Notes under the pieces: generated by a model
Database searches by the model: none
What the model saw: only the letters and a program-made list of their open reading frames with translations
Told to the model about the DNA's origin: nothing
Made by a program: the position numbers and the translations under genes
In this document: in pieces, positions 14,336-22,899 of the stretch
Numbering within the stretch: the stretch's first letter is position 1
Layout of the letters: every line of letters begins with the position of its first letter
Origin: CAYVJW01 sp964451885
GTDB lineage: Bacteria > Patescibacteriota > Gracilibacteria > UBA4473
DNA: 25,471 nt
NCBI GenBank assembly: GCA_964451885.1
Contig: CAYVJW010000010.1
Location: 1 to 25,471 of the forward strand
Direction of reading: 5' to 3'

Positions 14336-15760
14336 CTATAACCATTTCCAATGCTGCACCGGTGCAACAGAAAGCATTTCTATATCTATTTTATCTTCCG
14401 GTGTTTTTACTTCATTTGCGTATTCTAATAACTCTTTAAGTCTTTTTTTGTACATTTTCCATTTATACTTTAATGATCTTGTTCGTTTTTCTGTGGGAAG
14501 TTTCTTCGCCGCTAGTCTTTCTTCTTCAAAAAAATCGTAAACTCCTTCTCTTTCACTCATTATCTTATAAATATCGTTCAATGGTTCATTTTCATATAAA
14601 CGTGCTATTATTTCATTTTTGGCTCTGACTAAAGGTTTATCCCCTTTCTCCTCAGAAAATTCAGAAAAAATAATTTTATTTATTTGATGCCGTTCTTCAT
14701 GATCCATTGTACGATCTAATTCCTCCCCCTTTTCTCCTTTTGAAACGGTAATAGTGTTATTTAATTCAGTGATATTAACTTCATTGTCGGCGAATCCGAC
14801 TATTTCTGCAGCTTCTTTTTCATCTCCGTAAATAAGCGCATAATCTTTATTATTGTACATATTAAAATGTATAGAACCCACCATTTTATACACCCTTACA
14901 GGCCCCTGCAATTTTTTTCCTTTTAAATCAAATAATTGTTCAAGTGCTTTTTGAGGATCTTTTTCGAATTTCGGATAATATTTATTTATGGCTCTCGTCC
15001 TTTCTATTGCCTTCTGCATACCTAAAATTACCAGTTCTAACTGATCTGGGTGGAGTTCTTTTCTAACCTCATCAATTAGAAAATATTCAATTAATTCCAA
15101 AATTGAAGCTTCCGGCTGTTCATCTAAGTATATATAAACATCATCAACAATATTGGCGATAGCCTCATATTGATTTCGCAGTAAACTTCGAAGATGAATA
15201 ATTCCTTTACTTACTGCATTTTTTTTATCCTGTGGCGATAAATCGGATGAATATGGTTTATGAGTTAATGGATCTATATTTCGGATGTTTTTTATTGTTG
15301 ATTTCAAAGTAGGATTGTTATTGTCATAGATATCTTTTATCAAATATTTAAATTTGCCGGTATTTATTAAATGAAGGTTTAGTAAATGTTTTAATAGCGG
15401 TTGTGTACCAGGAAGAAGGAAAAGTTCTCCCAGTAATGAGTCCATATGAATCTTTTTTTCCTCGGCAAAATCCACAAGCCTGTTGTAAAGATCTTCAATA
15501 TCTCGATAAACAGATTTTAATTCTTCTTCGTTTTCCACTGTACGGGCAATTACTTCTTCTACTTTTGCCGTAGTATCTTTATTAAGTGATTCAGCTCTCT
15601 GTAATGAATTTAATCTTGCATTAAGCTGGTTTCTTTCTTCTTTTAGTTCTGCTTCTTCCATGGATAAAACCAAATCCAGATCATCATCGGGCTGATCATG
15701 ATATATAAAACGGCTTTTCTTGTGGGATATTTCTTTTTGGTACATTGCAAAAATTAGCAT
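14336..15760 (-). CDS. Uncharacterised protein with HExxH metallopeptidase-like motif
   Basis: This 474-aa soluble protein has no signal peptide or membrane helix. Residues 30-105 are charged and predicted coiled coil. About 110-290 is helical. After a segment of short beta-type strands (290-345), HEERH occurs at 354-358 with a possible third ligand Glu383 in KNEIIARL, 25 residues later. HExxH plus a downstream glutamate is the zinc site of gluzincin-type proteases, and nothing in the surroundings contradicts it. The helix after the motif (QINKIIFSEF) is also protease-like. The C-terminus is a basic helix ending in VAPVQHWKWL. I recognise no named family, so catalytic activity is inference. 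The start could also be Met6 at 15745. It is between the S41 protease and rpiB, with no close operon partner. Confidence 0.6.
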   Translation of the reverse strand: MLIFAMYQKEISHKKSRFIYHDQPDDDLDLVLSMEEAELKEERNQLNARLNSLQRAESLNKDTTAKVEEVIARTVENEEELKSVYRDIEDLYNRLVDFAEEKKIHMDSLLGELFLLPGTQPLLKHLLNLHLINTGKFKYLIKDIYDNNNPTLKSTIKNIRNIDPLTHKPYSSDLSPQDKKNAVSKGIIHLRSLLRNQYEAIANIVDDVYIYLDEQPEASILELIEYFLIDEVRKELHPDQLELVILGMQKAIERTRAINKYYPKFEKDPQKALEQLFDLKGKKLQGPVRVYKMVGSIHFNMYNNKDYALIYGDEKEAAEIVGFADNEVNITELNNTITVSKGEKGEELDRTMDHEERHQINKIIFSEFSEEKGDKPLVRAKNEIIARLYENEPLNDIYKIMSEREGVYDFFEEERLAAKKLPTEKRTRSLKYKWKMYKKRLKELLEYANEVKTPEDKIDIEMLSVAPVQHWKWL

Positions 15761-15841
15761 TCTATTTATTTTAACATTATTTACTTAAAAAATCAAAAAT
15801 ATTTACTTTCCTATATCTTCGAAACGATTATATTTCAATAG

Positions 15842-16279
15842 ATGAAAAAAATATTTCTCGGTTCCGATCATGGGGGCTATGGGCTTAAGCAAAAGATTAT
15901 TGAGTTTCTGCAATCTAAGAATTATGAAGTCGAAGACGTAGGGTGTTATAGCGATGAAAGTTGTGATTACCCTCCTTTTGGAAAGGCTGTGGGGAAAAAG
16001 GTTGTAGAAAATAAGGGGGCGCTAGGGATAGTGACTTGCGGTGCTGGAGTGGGGATATCTATTGCGGCCAATAAAGTAAAAGGGGTTCGATGTGTTCTGG
16101 CAAATTCTGTAGAGCAAACGAAACTTGGACGTGAGCACAATGATACAAATGTGTTATCCATGGGAGGAAGGACTCATTTTGATGATGATCCGCTTGATAT
16201 CGTGGACACTTTTATTTCTACACAAACGGATACTTCTAATAGGCACATGAGGAGGAGGGGGATGTTGGATGAACTTTAA
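15842..16279 (+). CDS. rpiB: Ribose-5-phosphate isomerase B
   Basis: This 145-aa RpiB/LacAB-family enzyme interconverts ribose 5-phosphate and ribulose 5-phosphate. GSDHGG at 7-12 forms the substrate loop, Cys66 in TCGAGVG is the expected catalytic base, and REHND at 97-101 with Asn103 completes the site. The length is typical. A TATATT hexamer lies seven bases before the ATG, so a leaderless message is possible, but the -35 region is poor. It is followed after 11 bp by tmk, so both belong to one unit. Confidence 0.94.
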   Translation: MKKIFLGSDHGGYGLKQKIIEFLQSKNYEVEDVGCYSDESCDYPPFGKAVGKKVVENKGALGIVTCGAGVGISIAANKVKGVRCVLANSVEQTKLGREHNDTNVLSMGGRTHFDDDPLDIVDTFISTQTDTSNRHMRRRGMLDEL

Positions 16280-16290
16280 TTTCTATTTCA

Positions 16291-17001
16291 ATGAATTCTC
16301 CCATTATCGTCCTCGAAGGACTTGATGCCTGTGGAAAGTCCACTCAAACGGAAATTCTTCTTAATAATCTGAAAAATAAGGATATTTCGGTGGGATGGAA
16401 GAGGTTTCCGGGGTATGAAAATAATCCTGCCGGGGCGCGTATTGCGGCTTATTTGCGTGGGGAGCTTGGGGATTTGAATGCAATTAATCCAGAGATGATT
16501 GCTTCTCTTTATGCAGCAGATCGGCTTTTTGAGATTGATGAGGTGGAAAAATTACGGTCTGCGAACGATATTGTTATTTTTGACCGGGGGGTTTCTTCTA
16601 ATCTTATTTATACCCCTGCTAGAGGCAGTAATCCTGAGGAAGTTGATGAGCTGGAGAAATATGTAGAAAAACTTGAATATGAGATCTTTGGTTTTCCTCG
16701 CGAAAGCCTGGTGATTTTTCTGGATGCGAGTTTTGAGGCCAGGGAAAAGATACATGCGGCTAAAAACCGCTTGACTGATCTTCATGAGTCTGATGAAAAG
16801 TACTTAAAAAAAGTGCGAGATGTTGCGTTAGGTAGGTGTGACAAGGATTTTCGATGGGTTAAAATTCCGGTTGATGAGAGGGGGGAATTGAAGTCTCGGG
16901 AAATGGTGGCGGAGGAAATTTTGGCGCTTGTGTTGGAGAAGTTGCAGAAAAAAGACTCATCCGCAATGAAAGAAGTGGAAATACATTCGTTTAAAAAGTG
17001 A
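16291..17001 (+). CDS. tmk: Thymidylate kinase
   Basis: Tmk phosphorylates dTMP to dTDP. The 236-aa product has the P-loop EGLDACGKST at 9-18, the FPGYEN substrate segment near 39-44, and ASLYAADR near 71-78. FDRGVSSN at 97-104 is in the place of the usual DRY motif, with Gly replacing Tyr. A lid region with arginine and lysine follows, and the C-terminal helix is longer than usual (KKDSSAMKEVEIHSFKK). The departure from DRY and the length put it among divergent thymidylate kinases. It ends in TGA, convergent with the next gene after a 4-bp gap. Confidence 0.87.
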   Translation: MNSPIIVLEGLDACGKSTQTEILLNNLKNKDISVGWKRFPGYENNPAGARIAAYLRGELGDLNAINPEMIASLYAADRLFEIDEVEKLRSANDIVIFDRGVSSNLIYTPARGSNPEEVDELEKYVEKLEYEIFGFPRESLVIFLDASFEAREKIHAAKNRLTDLHESDEKYLKKVRDVALGRCDKDFRWVKIPVDERGELKSREMVAEEILALVLEKLQKKDSSAMKEVEIHSFKK

Positions 17002-17005
17002 AAAA

Positions 17006-17392
17006 TTAAAGGTTCTCCAGTTCTGCCAATACATCTTCTTCCATTTTCTTCTCTTTCGCTTCATGGGCAGCTTCTTTCTTTTTGACTTCTGCGGCATGGG
17101 CAGCTCTTTTGGCGCCTTTTTCTTTGGCTATTCGGGCGGCCTCTTCGGGTGAAATTTTCTTTTTGGCGTATTTTTTTTCTATTTCTTCGAGTTTTTGGCG
17201 TTCCCGGGCGAGGATGTCTTTGAGTTTTGCTATTTGTGGTTCGTTCATGACCTCGTAGAGGTTGAACCAGTATTGGCGTTCGTTGTCGTCCATTGATTCT
17301 GAGCTCATGATTAGTTTCATGAGTTCTTCGTCCTGGAGCATTTTTTCAGGGATGGTGAAGTCTTTTATGGTTTTGCCGGTGGGGGTTTTCAT
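17006..17392 (-). CDS. Hypothetical charged helical protein (128 aa)
   Basis: I start this frame at the ATG at 17392 rather than 17404, because MKTPTGKTIKDF is a more natural N-terminus and the upstream codons lie in an AT-rich repeat. The first 75 residues (IPEKMLQDEELMKLIM..MDDNERQYWFNLYEVMNEPQIAKL) look like a small conserved helical domain. The rest is a lysine/glutamate/alanine-rich coiled coil with repeated KEKKA-type units. I recognise no family with a known function. It follows the 767-aa gene on the same strand. Confidence 0.7.
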   Translation of the reverse strand: MKTPTGKTIKDFTIPEKMLQDEELMKLIMSSESMDDNERQYWFNLYEVMNEPQIAKLKDILARERQKLEEIEKKYAKKKISPEEAARIAKEKGAKRAAHAAEVKKKEAAHEAKEKKMEEDVLAELENL

Positions 17393-17395
17393 TTC

Positions 17396-17440
17396 AATTA
17401 ACAATTAGTAATTAACAATTTTCAATTAAATTTTTTTAAT
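17396..17440. repeat. AT-rich spacer repeats with AATTAACAATT twice
   Basis: AATTAACAATT occurs at 17396-17406 and 17410-17420, 14 bp apart, followed by TTTCAATTAAATTTTTTTAATTA. It resembles the AT-rich repeats near 4668 and inside aroA. No promoter is evident, so the 128-aa gene may be transcribed from upstream. Confidence 0.5.
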
Positions 17441-17456
17441 TATAAATGAAAAATTA

Positions 17457-19760
17457 TTATTCGGGAGGTTTTTTTGAAGATTCTGATTCTGTTGGTTTTA
17501 AGTATTTATTAGAGTTGAGATTTTTATAAATTTTCTCTAATTGCTCAAAATCGTCGAAGTCTCCTACCCTACCGTCTTCTGTTTTTATTATTAAATCTCC
17601 ACTTCCAATAGTAATATCTGGATTATGACTAATTTGTCCAAAACCAATGACTGGATTCTCCTCTATACTTACAACATTAACATTGCTATCTTTTATTAAT
17701 TTTAATAGATTAAAAGATATGTTTCCAGATTCACCCCATCCGGTTCCTATTTCATCAGAAACTGCTTCACCGGAAATTAATCGCAAAAATTTTTGTACTT
17801 TCGAATCTTCTAATAAACTAACTATTTCTTTAGCCTCTTTTGTTTGCATTAAGTCTTTCAAGTCATCTTCATCGTGCATATCAATTGTTTCGTTCATGAC
17901 TTTAAAATTTACGCTTGATGGCCATTTGTCGAGGGTTTTTCCATGGAATAATCTGGTTATAGCTCCCTCTCTTTCAATATTATCATCCGCAATATCAACC
18001 GGATCATTCCATTCACCTTTTTCGTTTTTGAATTTTATTTGCTTTTTATCCGGGGTCAGTTGCACTAATCCCTTTTCTTCTAATTTTAGCAATGCCGTGT
18101 AGTTTTCAAATTTAATTCCATTTGATATTCTTGCTGCTTCGTAGGCTAGTGTTCCTGCTTTTGCATTCAGCATTTTATCACAGGTATCTTTTATATCTTC
18201 TGGTGAATCCAATTTATTAAGTGATTCTTCCAATTTGTTTTCATTTGTTGATACGTTATAAAATCCGTTTAATTTTAATCCTGAAGTTTCCCATCGCGGA
18301 TCTTTTTTTATTTTGTCTATAGCTTCTTGCTTTTCTATTTCATCGATTTTATTTTTCAATTTATCCACAGCTTTATTCTCTTTTCCTTTGTTTCGTTTTT
18401 CTCGCCACTGTTTAAGCTTATTACTTAATCCCTCTGGTAGTATTTTTTCAAAAAAATCACCTCCTGCACTTCCGATCATACTAAAGAATTTCTTCAGTGC
18501 TTTCATTACGGTATAAAACATTTGGCCTAGTCGTGATCTTGGTTTTCGATCCTGGAATTGTTCGAAAGTCCCTTTATAACCTTTCATCACCATATTTTCA
18601 TATTCTTTTGCATCTTCTTTCAAGCTTCCATCCTTTTTTCTTTCTCCAGGCGGAATAGATTCTATAAGCTTTATTGCTTTTTCTAAATCAGATTTCTTTG
18701 ATTCATCTATTTTTTCTAATTTAAAACTCTTCTCCCACTTGGCCTTGAATTTCGGGTCATCTAGTTTTTTCGTGATTTTTTCAATGTTTATTCCTTTCTT
18801 TTTAAAAGCTTCGGGAAAATGCATTTTAAGAAGATGTACTTCAGGCGAAGGAGCGGACATAAGTCCTCCTGCAATGACTGCAAGTTCTTTCTTTCCTTCG
18901 GCGGCTTTAGCGTTGACTTCTTCTGCGCATTTTAATACATGGGCTTTGAATGATTCGTAATCATAAAAATTGCCTGATTCCATAAGAGCTTGAGGTGGGT
19001 TTTCGGTTGGTTTTTGAGAAGACATAGGTGAATTTGATAGAAGTTCTACACCAGGCTTCTTTTTCTTATCTAATAATTCCCTGGCTTCCTCCATACTACT
19101 TAAAAATCTCTCAAATCTTTCCCCTTCAGGGATTTCTATAATTTTTTTAAATATCGGATGTTTATTTAATTCCGGATCATTTTTTAATTGTCGAAACTTT
19201 TCTTCAATATAATTTTTAAAACTTGCCTCATTCATTCTCGAAACAACTTGAATATCTTTCTCTGTGGATCTGAACATTTTCGCAAAAAGTACATTCGCTA
19301 AACTTGAGGTCTTAACCGGATCTTTCGGAATAGATTTTAAAAGATCTAAAAAAGTTTCTTTAGCAGCCCTGATTCTCATTATTTCCGGTGTTGCTTCTGC
19401 ATCGGATTCTCTTGCACTTTCTTTTGGATTTGCAACTGTTTCAATACCAACACCAAGTCGTTTATTCAACCATTTGAGTTTTTTTCCGTTTGGATCGTTT
19501 CCAACAGACACTTTCATTGCCTCTATAACTTCTCCCTTTATCGTATCCCATTCGGGAAGTTTCTTCAGTTTTCCAATTAGATTTTTAGCTCGATCAAGAG
19601 CTTCATTAACAGTATTATCTAATTTTTCTTCCCCTGACTCCACCTGCTGCAAAAATTCAGCTCTCTCCTGGCTCAAATCGATTTGTTCAATCGCATCTGA
19701 GACCTTTTCTTTTCCGCTTTCACTAGGGGCGGAAGATGGAGCTTTGCTTGGTTCTGTCAT
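17457..19760 (-). CDS. Large hypothetical soluble protein (767 aa)
   Basis: This 767-aa protein lacks a signal peptide and has no clear membrane helix. It is rich in Lys, Glu, Asp and Ser. Visible parts are an N-terminal disordered Ser/Pro segment (1-20), helical charged regions to about 270, and a short hydrophobic-rich patch (ELAVIAGGLMSAPSPE) near 298-313. A very basic stretch with FYTVMKALKKFFSMIGSAGGDFFEKILP lies near 420-450. A lysine-rich coiled coil is at 455-500. The C-terminal domain (about 505-750) has mixed strands and a repeated acidic pattern, ending in a Ser/Lys/Pro tail. I recognise no catalytic motif. It lies downstream of two small co-oriented frames and upstream of the 128-aa gene. 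The long intact frame makes it certainly real, but its function is unknown. Confidence 0.8.
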   Translation of the reverse strand: MTEPSKAPSSAPSESGKEKVSDAIEQIDLSQERAEFLQQVESGEEKLDNTVNEALDRAKNLIGKLKKLPEWDTIKGEVIEAMKVSVGNDPNGKKLKWLNKRLGVGIETVANPKESARESDAEATPEIMRIRAAKETFLDLLKSIPKDPVKTSSLANVLFAKMFRSTEKDIQVVSRMNEASFKNYIEEKFRQLKNDPELNKHPIFKKIIEIPEGERFERFLSSMEEARELLDKKKKPGVELLSNSPMSSQKPTENPPQALMESGNFYDYESFKAHVLKCAEEVNAKAAEGKKELAVIAGGLMSAPSPEVHLLKMHFPEAFKKKGINIEKITKKLDDPKFKAKWEKSFKLEKIDESKKSDLEKAIKLIESIPPGERKKDGSLKEDAKEYENMVMKGYKGTFEQFQDRKPRSRLGQMFYTVMKALKKFFSMIGSAGGDFFEKILPEGLSNKLKQWREKRNKGKENKAVDKLKNKIDEIEKQEAIDKIKKDPRWETSGLKLNGFYNVSTNENKLEESLNKLDSPEDIKDTCDKMLNAKAGTLAYEAARISNGIKFENYTALLKLEEKGLVQLTPDKKQIKFKNEKGEWNDPVDIADDNIEREGAITRLFHGKTLDKWPSSVNFKVMNETIDMHDEDDLKDLMQTKEAKEIVSLLEDSKVQKFLRLISGEAVSDEIGTGWGESGNISFNLLKLIKDSNVNVVSIEENPVIGFGQISHNPDITIGSGDLIIKTEDGRVGDFDDFEQLEKIYKNLNSNKYLKPTESESSKKPPE

Positions 19761-19808
19761 ATAAAATATATTTTTTTATTTTATTAATACTTACCTTCCT
19801 TCTAATTT

Positions 19809-19949
19809 CTAAAACAAATGAGATATTTCCGCTTTCTTTTTTTTAATCAATTCAACAAGCCTGTCTATTTCTTCTCGTGGAATATCCTCTAATCTCGGAT
19901 GAAGACTGTCTACTTTTTTTTCGATGCCGGCTAGAATTCTATTTTTCAT
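19809..19949 (-). CDS. Small hypothetical protein (46 aa)
   Basis: The ATG at 19949 opens a frame ending with TAG. The product is mostly one charged amphipathic helix (DSLHPRLEDIPREEIDRLVELIKKKKAE in outline). It is in the same orientation as the 767-aa gene, 48 bp upstream. A small protein of this design could be an adaptor or regulator, but nothing in the sequence proves it. Confidence 0.5.
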   Translation of the reverse strand: MKNRILAGIEKKVDSLHPRLEDIPREEIDRLVELIKKKKAEISHLF

Positions 19950-19973
19950 TTTAATTATTAATTTTCAAAATTT

Positions 19974-20126
19974 TTATTTTTTAACTTTTGACTTTACAGA
20001 CTTTCGACTCTTCAGTATTTCCCGCAGTTTAACCTCTAATGAAGAGAGCATTTTTAGTTTTTCTTTGTTTGAAATTGTGTTTTTTTGGGTGGGCATGCCG
20101 AAATTTGGTTCAGTAAATCTATTCAT
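19974..20126 (-). CDS. Small hypothetical basic protein (50 aa)
   Basis: I chose the ATG at 20126 (MNRFTEPNFG). A second possible start is ten codons later (MPTQKN). The frame stays open to 20183, but the extra codons are AT-rich with no start signal. The product is basic, with a helix (NKEKLKMLSSLEVKLREILKSRK in outline) and a Lys/Ser tail. It is the first gene of the possible four-gene unit on this strand and is divergent from rfbB. Confidence 0.45.
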   Translation of the reverse strand: MNRFTEPNFGMPTQKNTISNKEKLKMLSSLEVKLREILKSRKSVKSKVKK

Positions 20127-20188
20127 TGTAACATAAGTGAAAGCAAAAAACAAATGAAAATATTGTAATGATGATCTAATCATTTAAA

Positions 20189-21178
20189 ATGAAGCAAATG
20201 AAAAAACTTCTCATCACCGGTGGCGCGGGTTTTATCGGGTCGAACTTTGTTCATCATATTCTTGCTAACCGCGACTATCACATAGTAAATCTCGATAAAC
20301 TTACGTATGCCGGTAACCTTGAAAATCTTCGTGCTATTGAAGATCATTCGAATTATAAATTTGTGAAGGGGGATATTGCGGATGTGATGTTGATGGATGA
20401 TCTTTTTGGGGCGGAAAAATTTGACGGGGTTATTAACTTTGCTGCTGAAACGCATGTGGACCGGTCTATTGAAGACTCAAATCCTTTTATATCTACCAAC
20501 ATCGTCGGAACACACGTCCTGCTGGAGATGAGTCGGAAATATGGGATAAAGCGCTATCATCAGGTATCTACTGACGAGGTATATGGGGATCTTGGTGACG
20601 ATTCAACGGATTTTTTTACGGAAAACCTGTCTCTTTCTCCAAACTGCCCGTACGCTGCAGCGAAGGCTTCAGCGGATTTGCTGGTGCTCAGTTGGTTTGA
20701 AACCTACGGGTTGCCGGCTCTTATTACTCGATGCTCTAATAATTACGGACCTTACCAATTTCCGGAAAAGCTTATCCCCTTCTTTCTTTTTCGCAGTATG
20801 AACGATAACCATCTGCCGGTTTACGGGGATGGGAAAAATATTCGGGACTGGCTTTATGTGATTGACCATTGTGAGGCTATCTTACTGGCTTTTGAGAAAT
20901 CTGATCCGGGAGAAGTTTGGAATATTGGAGGGCATAATGAGAAAAACAATCTGGAGATTGTTGATTTGATACTTCGTAATATTTCTGAATCAAAATCCCG
21001 AATTACTTTTGTCGACGACCGAAAAGCTCATGACCGACGCTACGCGATGGATGCGGCCAAGATTGAAAGGAAGCTGGGATGGCGGCCGAAGCATACTTTT
21101 GAGGAGGCTTTGCCGAAAACTATTGAGTGGTATTTGAGGAATAAAGAGTGGGTTGAGTTTTGTAGAGGAAAGGTGTAA
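20189..21178 (+). CDS. rfbB: dTDP-glucose 4,6-dehydratase
   Basis: This extended short-chain dehydrogenase makes dTDP-4-keto-6-deoxyglucose, a precursor of dTDP-rhamnose and other cell-surface deoxysugars. In the 329-aa frame, TGGAGFIG at 10-17 binds NAD. STDE at 127-130 supplies the Thr-Asp-Glu catalytic set, and Y155xxxK159 is the family dyad. CSNNYGPYQFPEKLIP and a GDGKNIRDWLYVIDHCEA region (GDG at about residues 213-215) bind the sugar nucleotide. Met4 (20198) is an equally good start. It is 5 bp upstream of the SLH-domain gene. The other rfb genes are not in this window. Confidence 0.93.
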   Translation: MKQMKKLLITGGAGFIGSNFVHHILANRDYHIVNLDKLTYAGNLENLRAIEDHSNYKFVKGDIADVMLMDDLFGAEKFDGVINFAAETHVDRSIEDSNPFISTNIVGTHVLLEMSRKYGIKRYHQVSTDEVYGDLGDDSTDFFTENLSLSPNCPYAAAKASADLLVLSWFETYGLPALITRCSNNYGPYQFPEKLIPFFLFRSMNDNHLPVYGDGKNIRDWLYVIDHCEAILLAFEKSDPGEVWNIGGHNEKNNLEIVDLILRNISESKSRITFVDDRKAHDRRYAMDAAKIERKLGWRPKHTFEEALPKTIEWYLRNKEWVEFCRGKV

Positions 21179-21182
21179 AAAT

Positions 21183-22886
21183 ATGATGTCAAAATTTAAA
21201 ATGAAAAAAACATTACTCATTCTCGGTTTATTTATTTTTTTTCCAAACTTAGTCCAGGCTAATAGCATACGCCCGGAACTAAATGTGTATGTCAGCCCGG
21301 AAAACAAACCCACTCAACGTCTTTTGCCGGGAAGTAAGGATGTTGAGGTTCTTCGTTTTCGCCTTACTCCAACGAATCATCCAAAAAGCGGCCCAATGCT
21401 CGAGAGTTTGAAATTCAAAAGAGAGGGCAGTGATGACCGGGGGCAACTGGTGCGTTATAAATTAATGAACGGGCAAAATGTTATCGGAAAGATTTCTTTG
21501 CCTGACACGGATGTTCTTGAGTTTAGGGGGCTGAATTTTTGGATTCCGAACGGAAATACGATGGAACTTGTTATTCTGGCAGATCTTTCTATTGGAAATC
21601 TCTCTGGAAACCATCAATTTAGTATTCTTCAGCCTGATTTTTTGTCCCTCAGTAAAAGCCATGTTCAGGAATTAGATACACTGGTCACCGGTAATTTTCC
21701 GATTCTGGCTAATAAAATTCTTATAGGTGCAACGGCTATTTCTCCACCGTCGGATTGTAATCTCAGGGAAGAGCCGGTCTGCGGCGAGGATGGAAAAACT
21801 TATTTCAACCTCTGTATTCCTTTTCAAAAGGGCTTAAAAATCGTATCCGAAGACGCCTGCCTTACTCCTCCGCCTCTTCCAAAGATTTGTTCAAATCTTA
21901 TAAATCCTGTTTGCGGCGACGACGGGAATACTTATACCAATTCTTGTGAGCTTGAACAATATGGAGTTCCTTTTGATTATAACGGGGAATGTTTTCCGGA
22001 TGATATTCCGGTTATTGGTAATTTAGTTGAAGCTGTTCAGTTATTTGAGCACAAAAAAAATCAACTTCTTCAACTTCGCCCGAGAATTTCTAATGAATCA
22101 GCGGATGACCTGAATTTTATTTCTTCTCTTTTGGTTAGTTTTGATTTTACTCCCGGGACAAGATCCAAGCTTATTTCTAAGGTCTCTGATTTTTTAGAGT
22201 ATGGACAAAATCCTTCAGATAGAGATGCTTTAGCACAAGAAATCCATTTCCTGGTTATAACGGTAAAATTAGCTCAGTCGGAATCCAACCGCAATAAATA
22301 TGAGGCGGGGGAAATCCCTTTTCTGGATGTAGGGGCTGAAGCGTGGTTTCTTAATGCGGTTAAATTTCTCAAGGAAAAGGGGTGGGCTGAGGGTTATAAA
22401 GATGAAGCCGGAGAAGAAACAGGCCTTTATCGCCCTGAAACTTATGTGACTAAAGCGGAAATCACAAAAATGGTTTTAGAGGCGAGTGGCATTAGTACGG
22501 ATAAATTAATTAAAAAGAGATCATTGAAGCCTTATAACCCTTTTGCTGCCTCCCATTGGGCAAAAAGAATTATCGGCTATGCTGAGAAATCAGAGTACGA
22601 TATGTGGAGTTTGTGGCCGAATCCGAATAAAAAAGCCTTGCGAGGTGAAGTGATCCGGTTGATATTTGAGATTTTCAAAATCGATCCCCCGTATTCTTTT
22701 GCAAAAAGTTCCTTTTCCGACGTAAATAAAACTTCAAATAATTTCCGTTATATTGAGTATGCGAAAAATCTCGGTATTATTTCCGGGTATGGGGATGGAA
22801 CTTTTAAAGAAAAAGAACCTATCCGTCGAGCGGAAGCCGCTAAGATTTTAAAGAATGCGTTTGAGATTTTTTGGGGAAGTAAGTAG
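21183..22886 (+). CDS. Secreted surface protein with two Kazal-like and three SLH domains
   Basis: I start at the ATG at 21183 (567 aa). GAGGAAAGG lies upstream, and an N-terminal signal peptide then follows (basic KMKK, hydrophobic LLILGLFIFF, cut near VQA). The domain order is a beta-rich region (about 28-180), two Kazal-like modules (192-226 and 236-270), a helical spacer (280-375) and three SLH repeats (about 380-436, 452-500, 511-565). Each Kazal-like module has PVCG-D-G-TY-N-C and four Cys. SLH domains bind secondary cell-wall polymers and fix proteins to the cell surface. Kazal modules inhibit serine proteases or bind ligands. The modules have fewer cysteines than animal Kazal domains, so inhibition is unproven. 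The link to rfbB suggests a cell-envelope locus. Confidence 0.88.
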   Translation: MMSKFKMKKTLLILGLFIFFPNLVQANSIRPELNVYVSPENKPTQRLLPGSKDVEVLRFRLTPTNHPKSGPMLESLKFKREGSDDRGQLVRYKLMNGQNVIGKISLPDTDVLEFRGLNFWIPNGNTMELVILADLSIGNLSGNHQFSILQPDFLSLSKSHVQELDTLVTGNFPILANKILIGATAISPPSDCNLREEPVCGEDGKTYFNLCIPFQKGLKIVSEDACLTPPPLPKICSNLINPVCGDDGNTYTNSCELEQYGVPFDYNGECFPDDIPVIGNLVEAVQLFEHKKNQLLQLRPRISNESADDLNFISSLLVSFDFTPGTRSKLISKVSDFLEYGQNPSDRDALAQEIHFLVITVKLAQSESNRNKYEAGEIPFLDVGAEAWFLNAVKFLKEKGWAEGYKDEAGEETGLYRPETYVTKAEITKMVLEASGISTDKLIKKRSLKPYNPFAASHWAKRIIGYAEKSEYDMWSLWPNPNKKALRGEVIRLIFEIFKIDPPYSFAKSSFSDVNKTSNNFRYIEYAKNLGIISGYGDGTFKEKEPIRRAEAAKILKNAFEIFWGSK

Positions 22887-22898
22887 ACGGCGACGTCT
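22885..22898. terminator. Short GNRA-looped hairpin between convergent genes
   Basis: AGACG, the loop GCGA, then CGTCT form a perfect 5-bp stem in the 13-bp gap between the SLH-domain gene and the antiporter gene. It overlaps the end of the first gene. No clear U-tract follows on either strand, so termination is only a guess. Confidence 0.3.
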
Positions 22899-22899
22899 C

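Noticed and set aside
19264..19764. 166-codon plus-strand frame opposite the start of the 767-aa gene, and other long antisense frames
   Set aside because: Its composition is the mirror of the lysine/glutamate-rich real gene (Ser/Phe/Leu-rich) with no motif or start signal.
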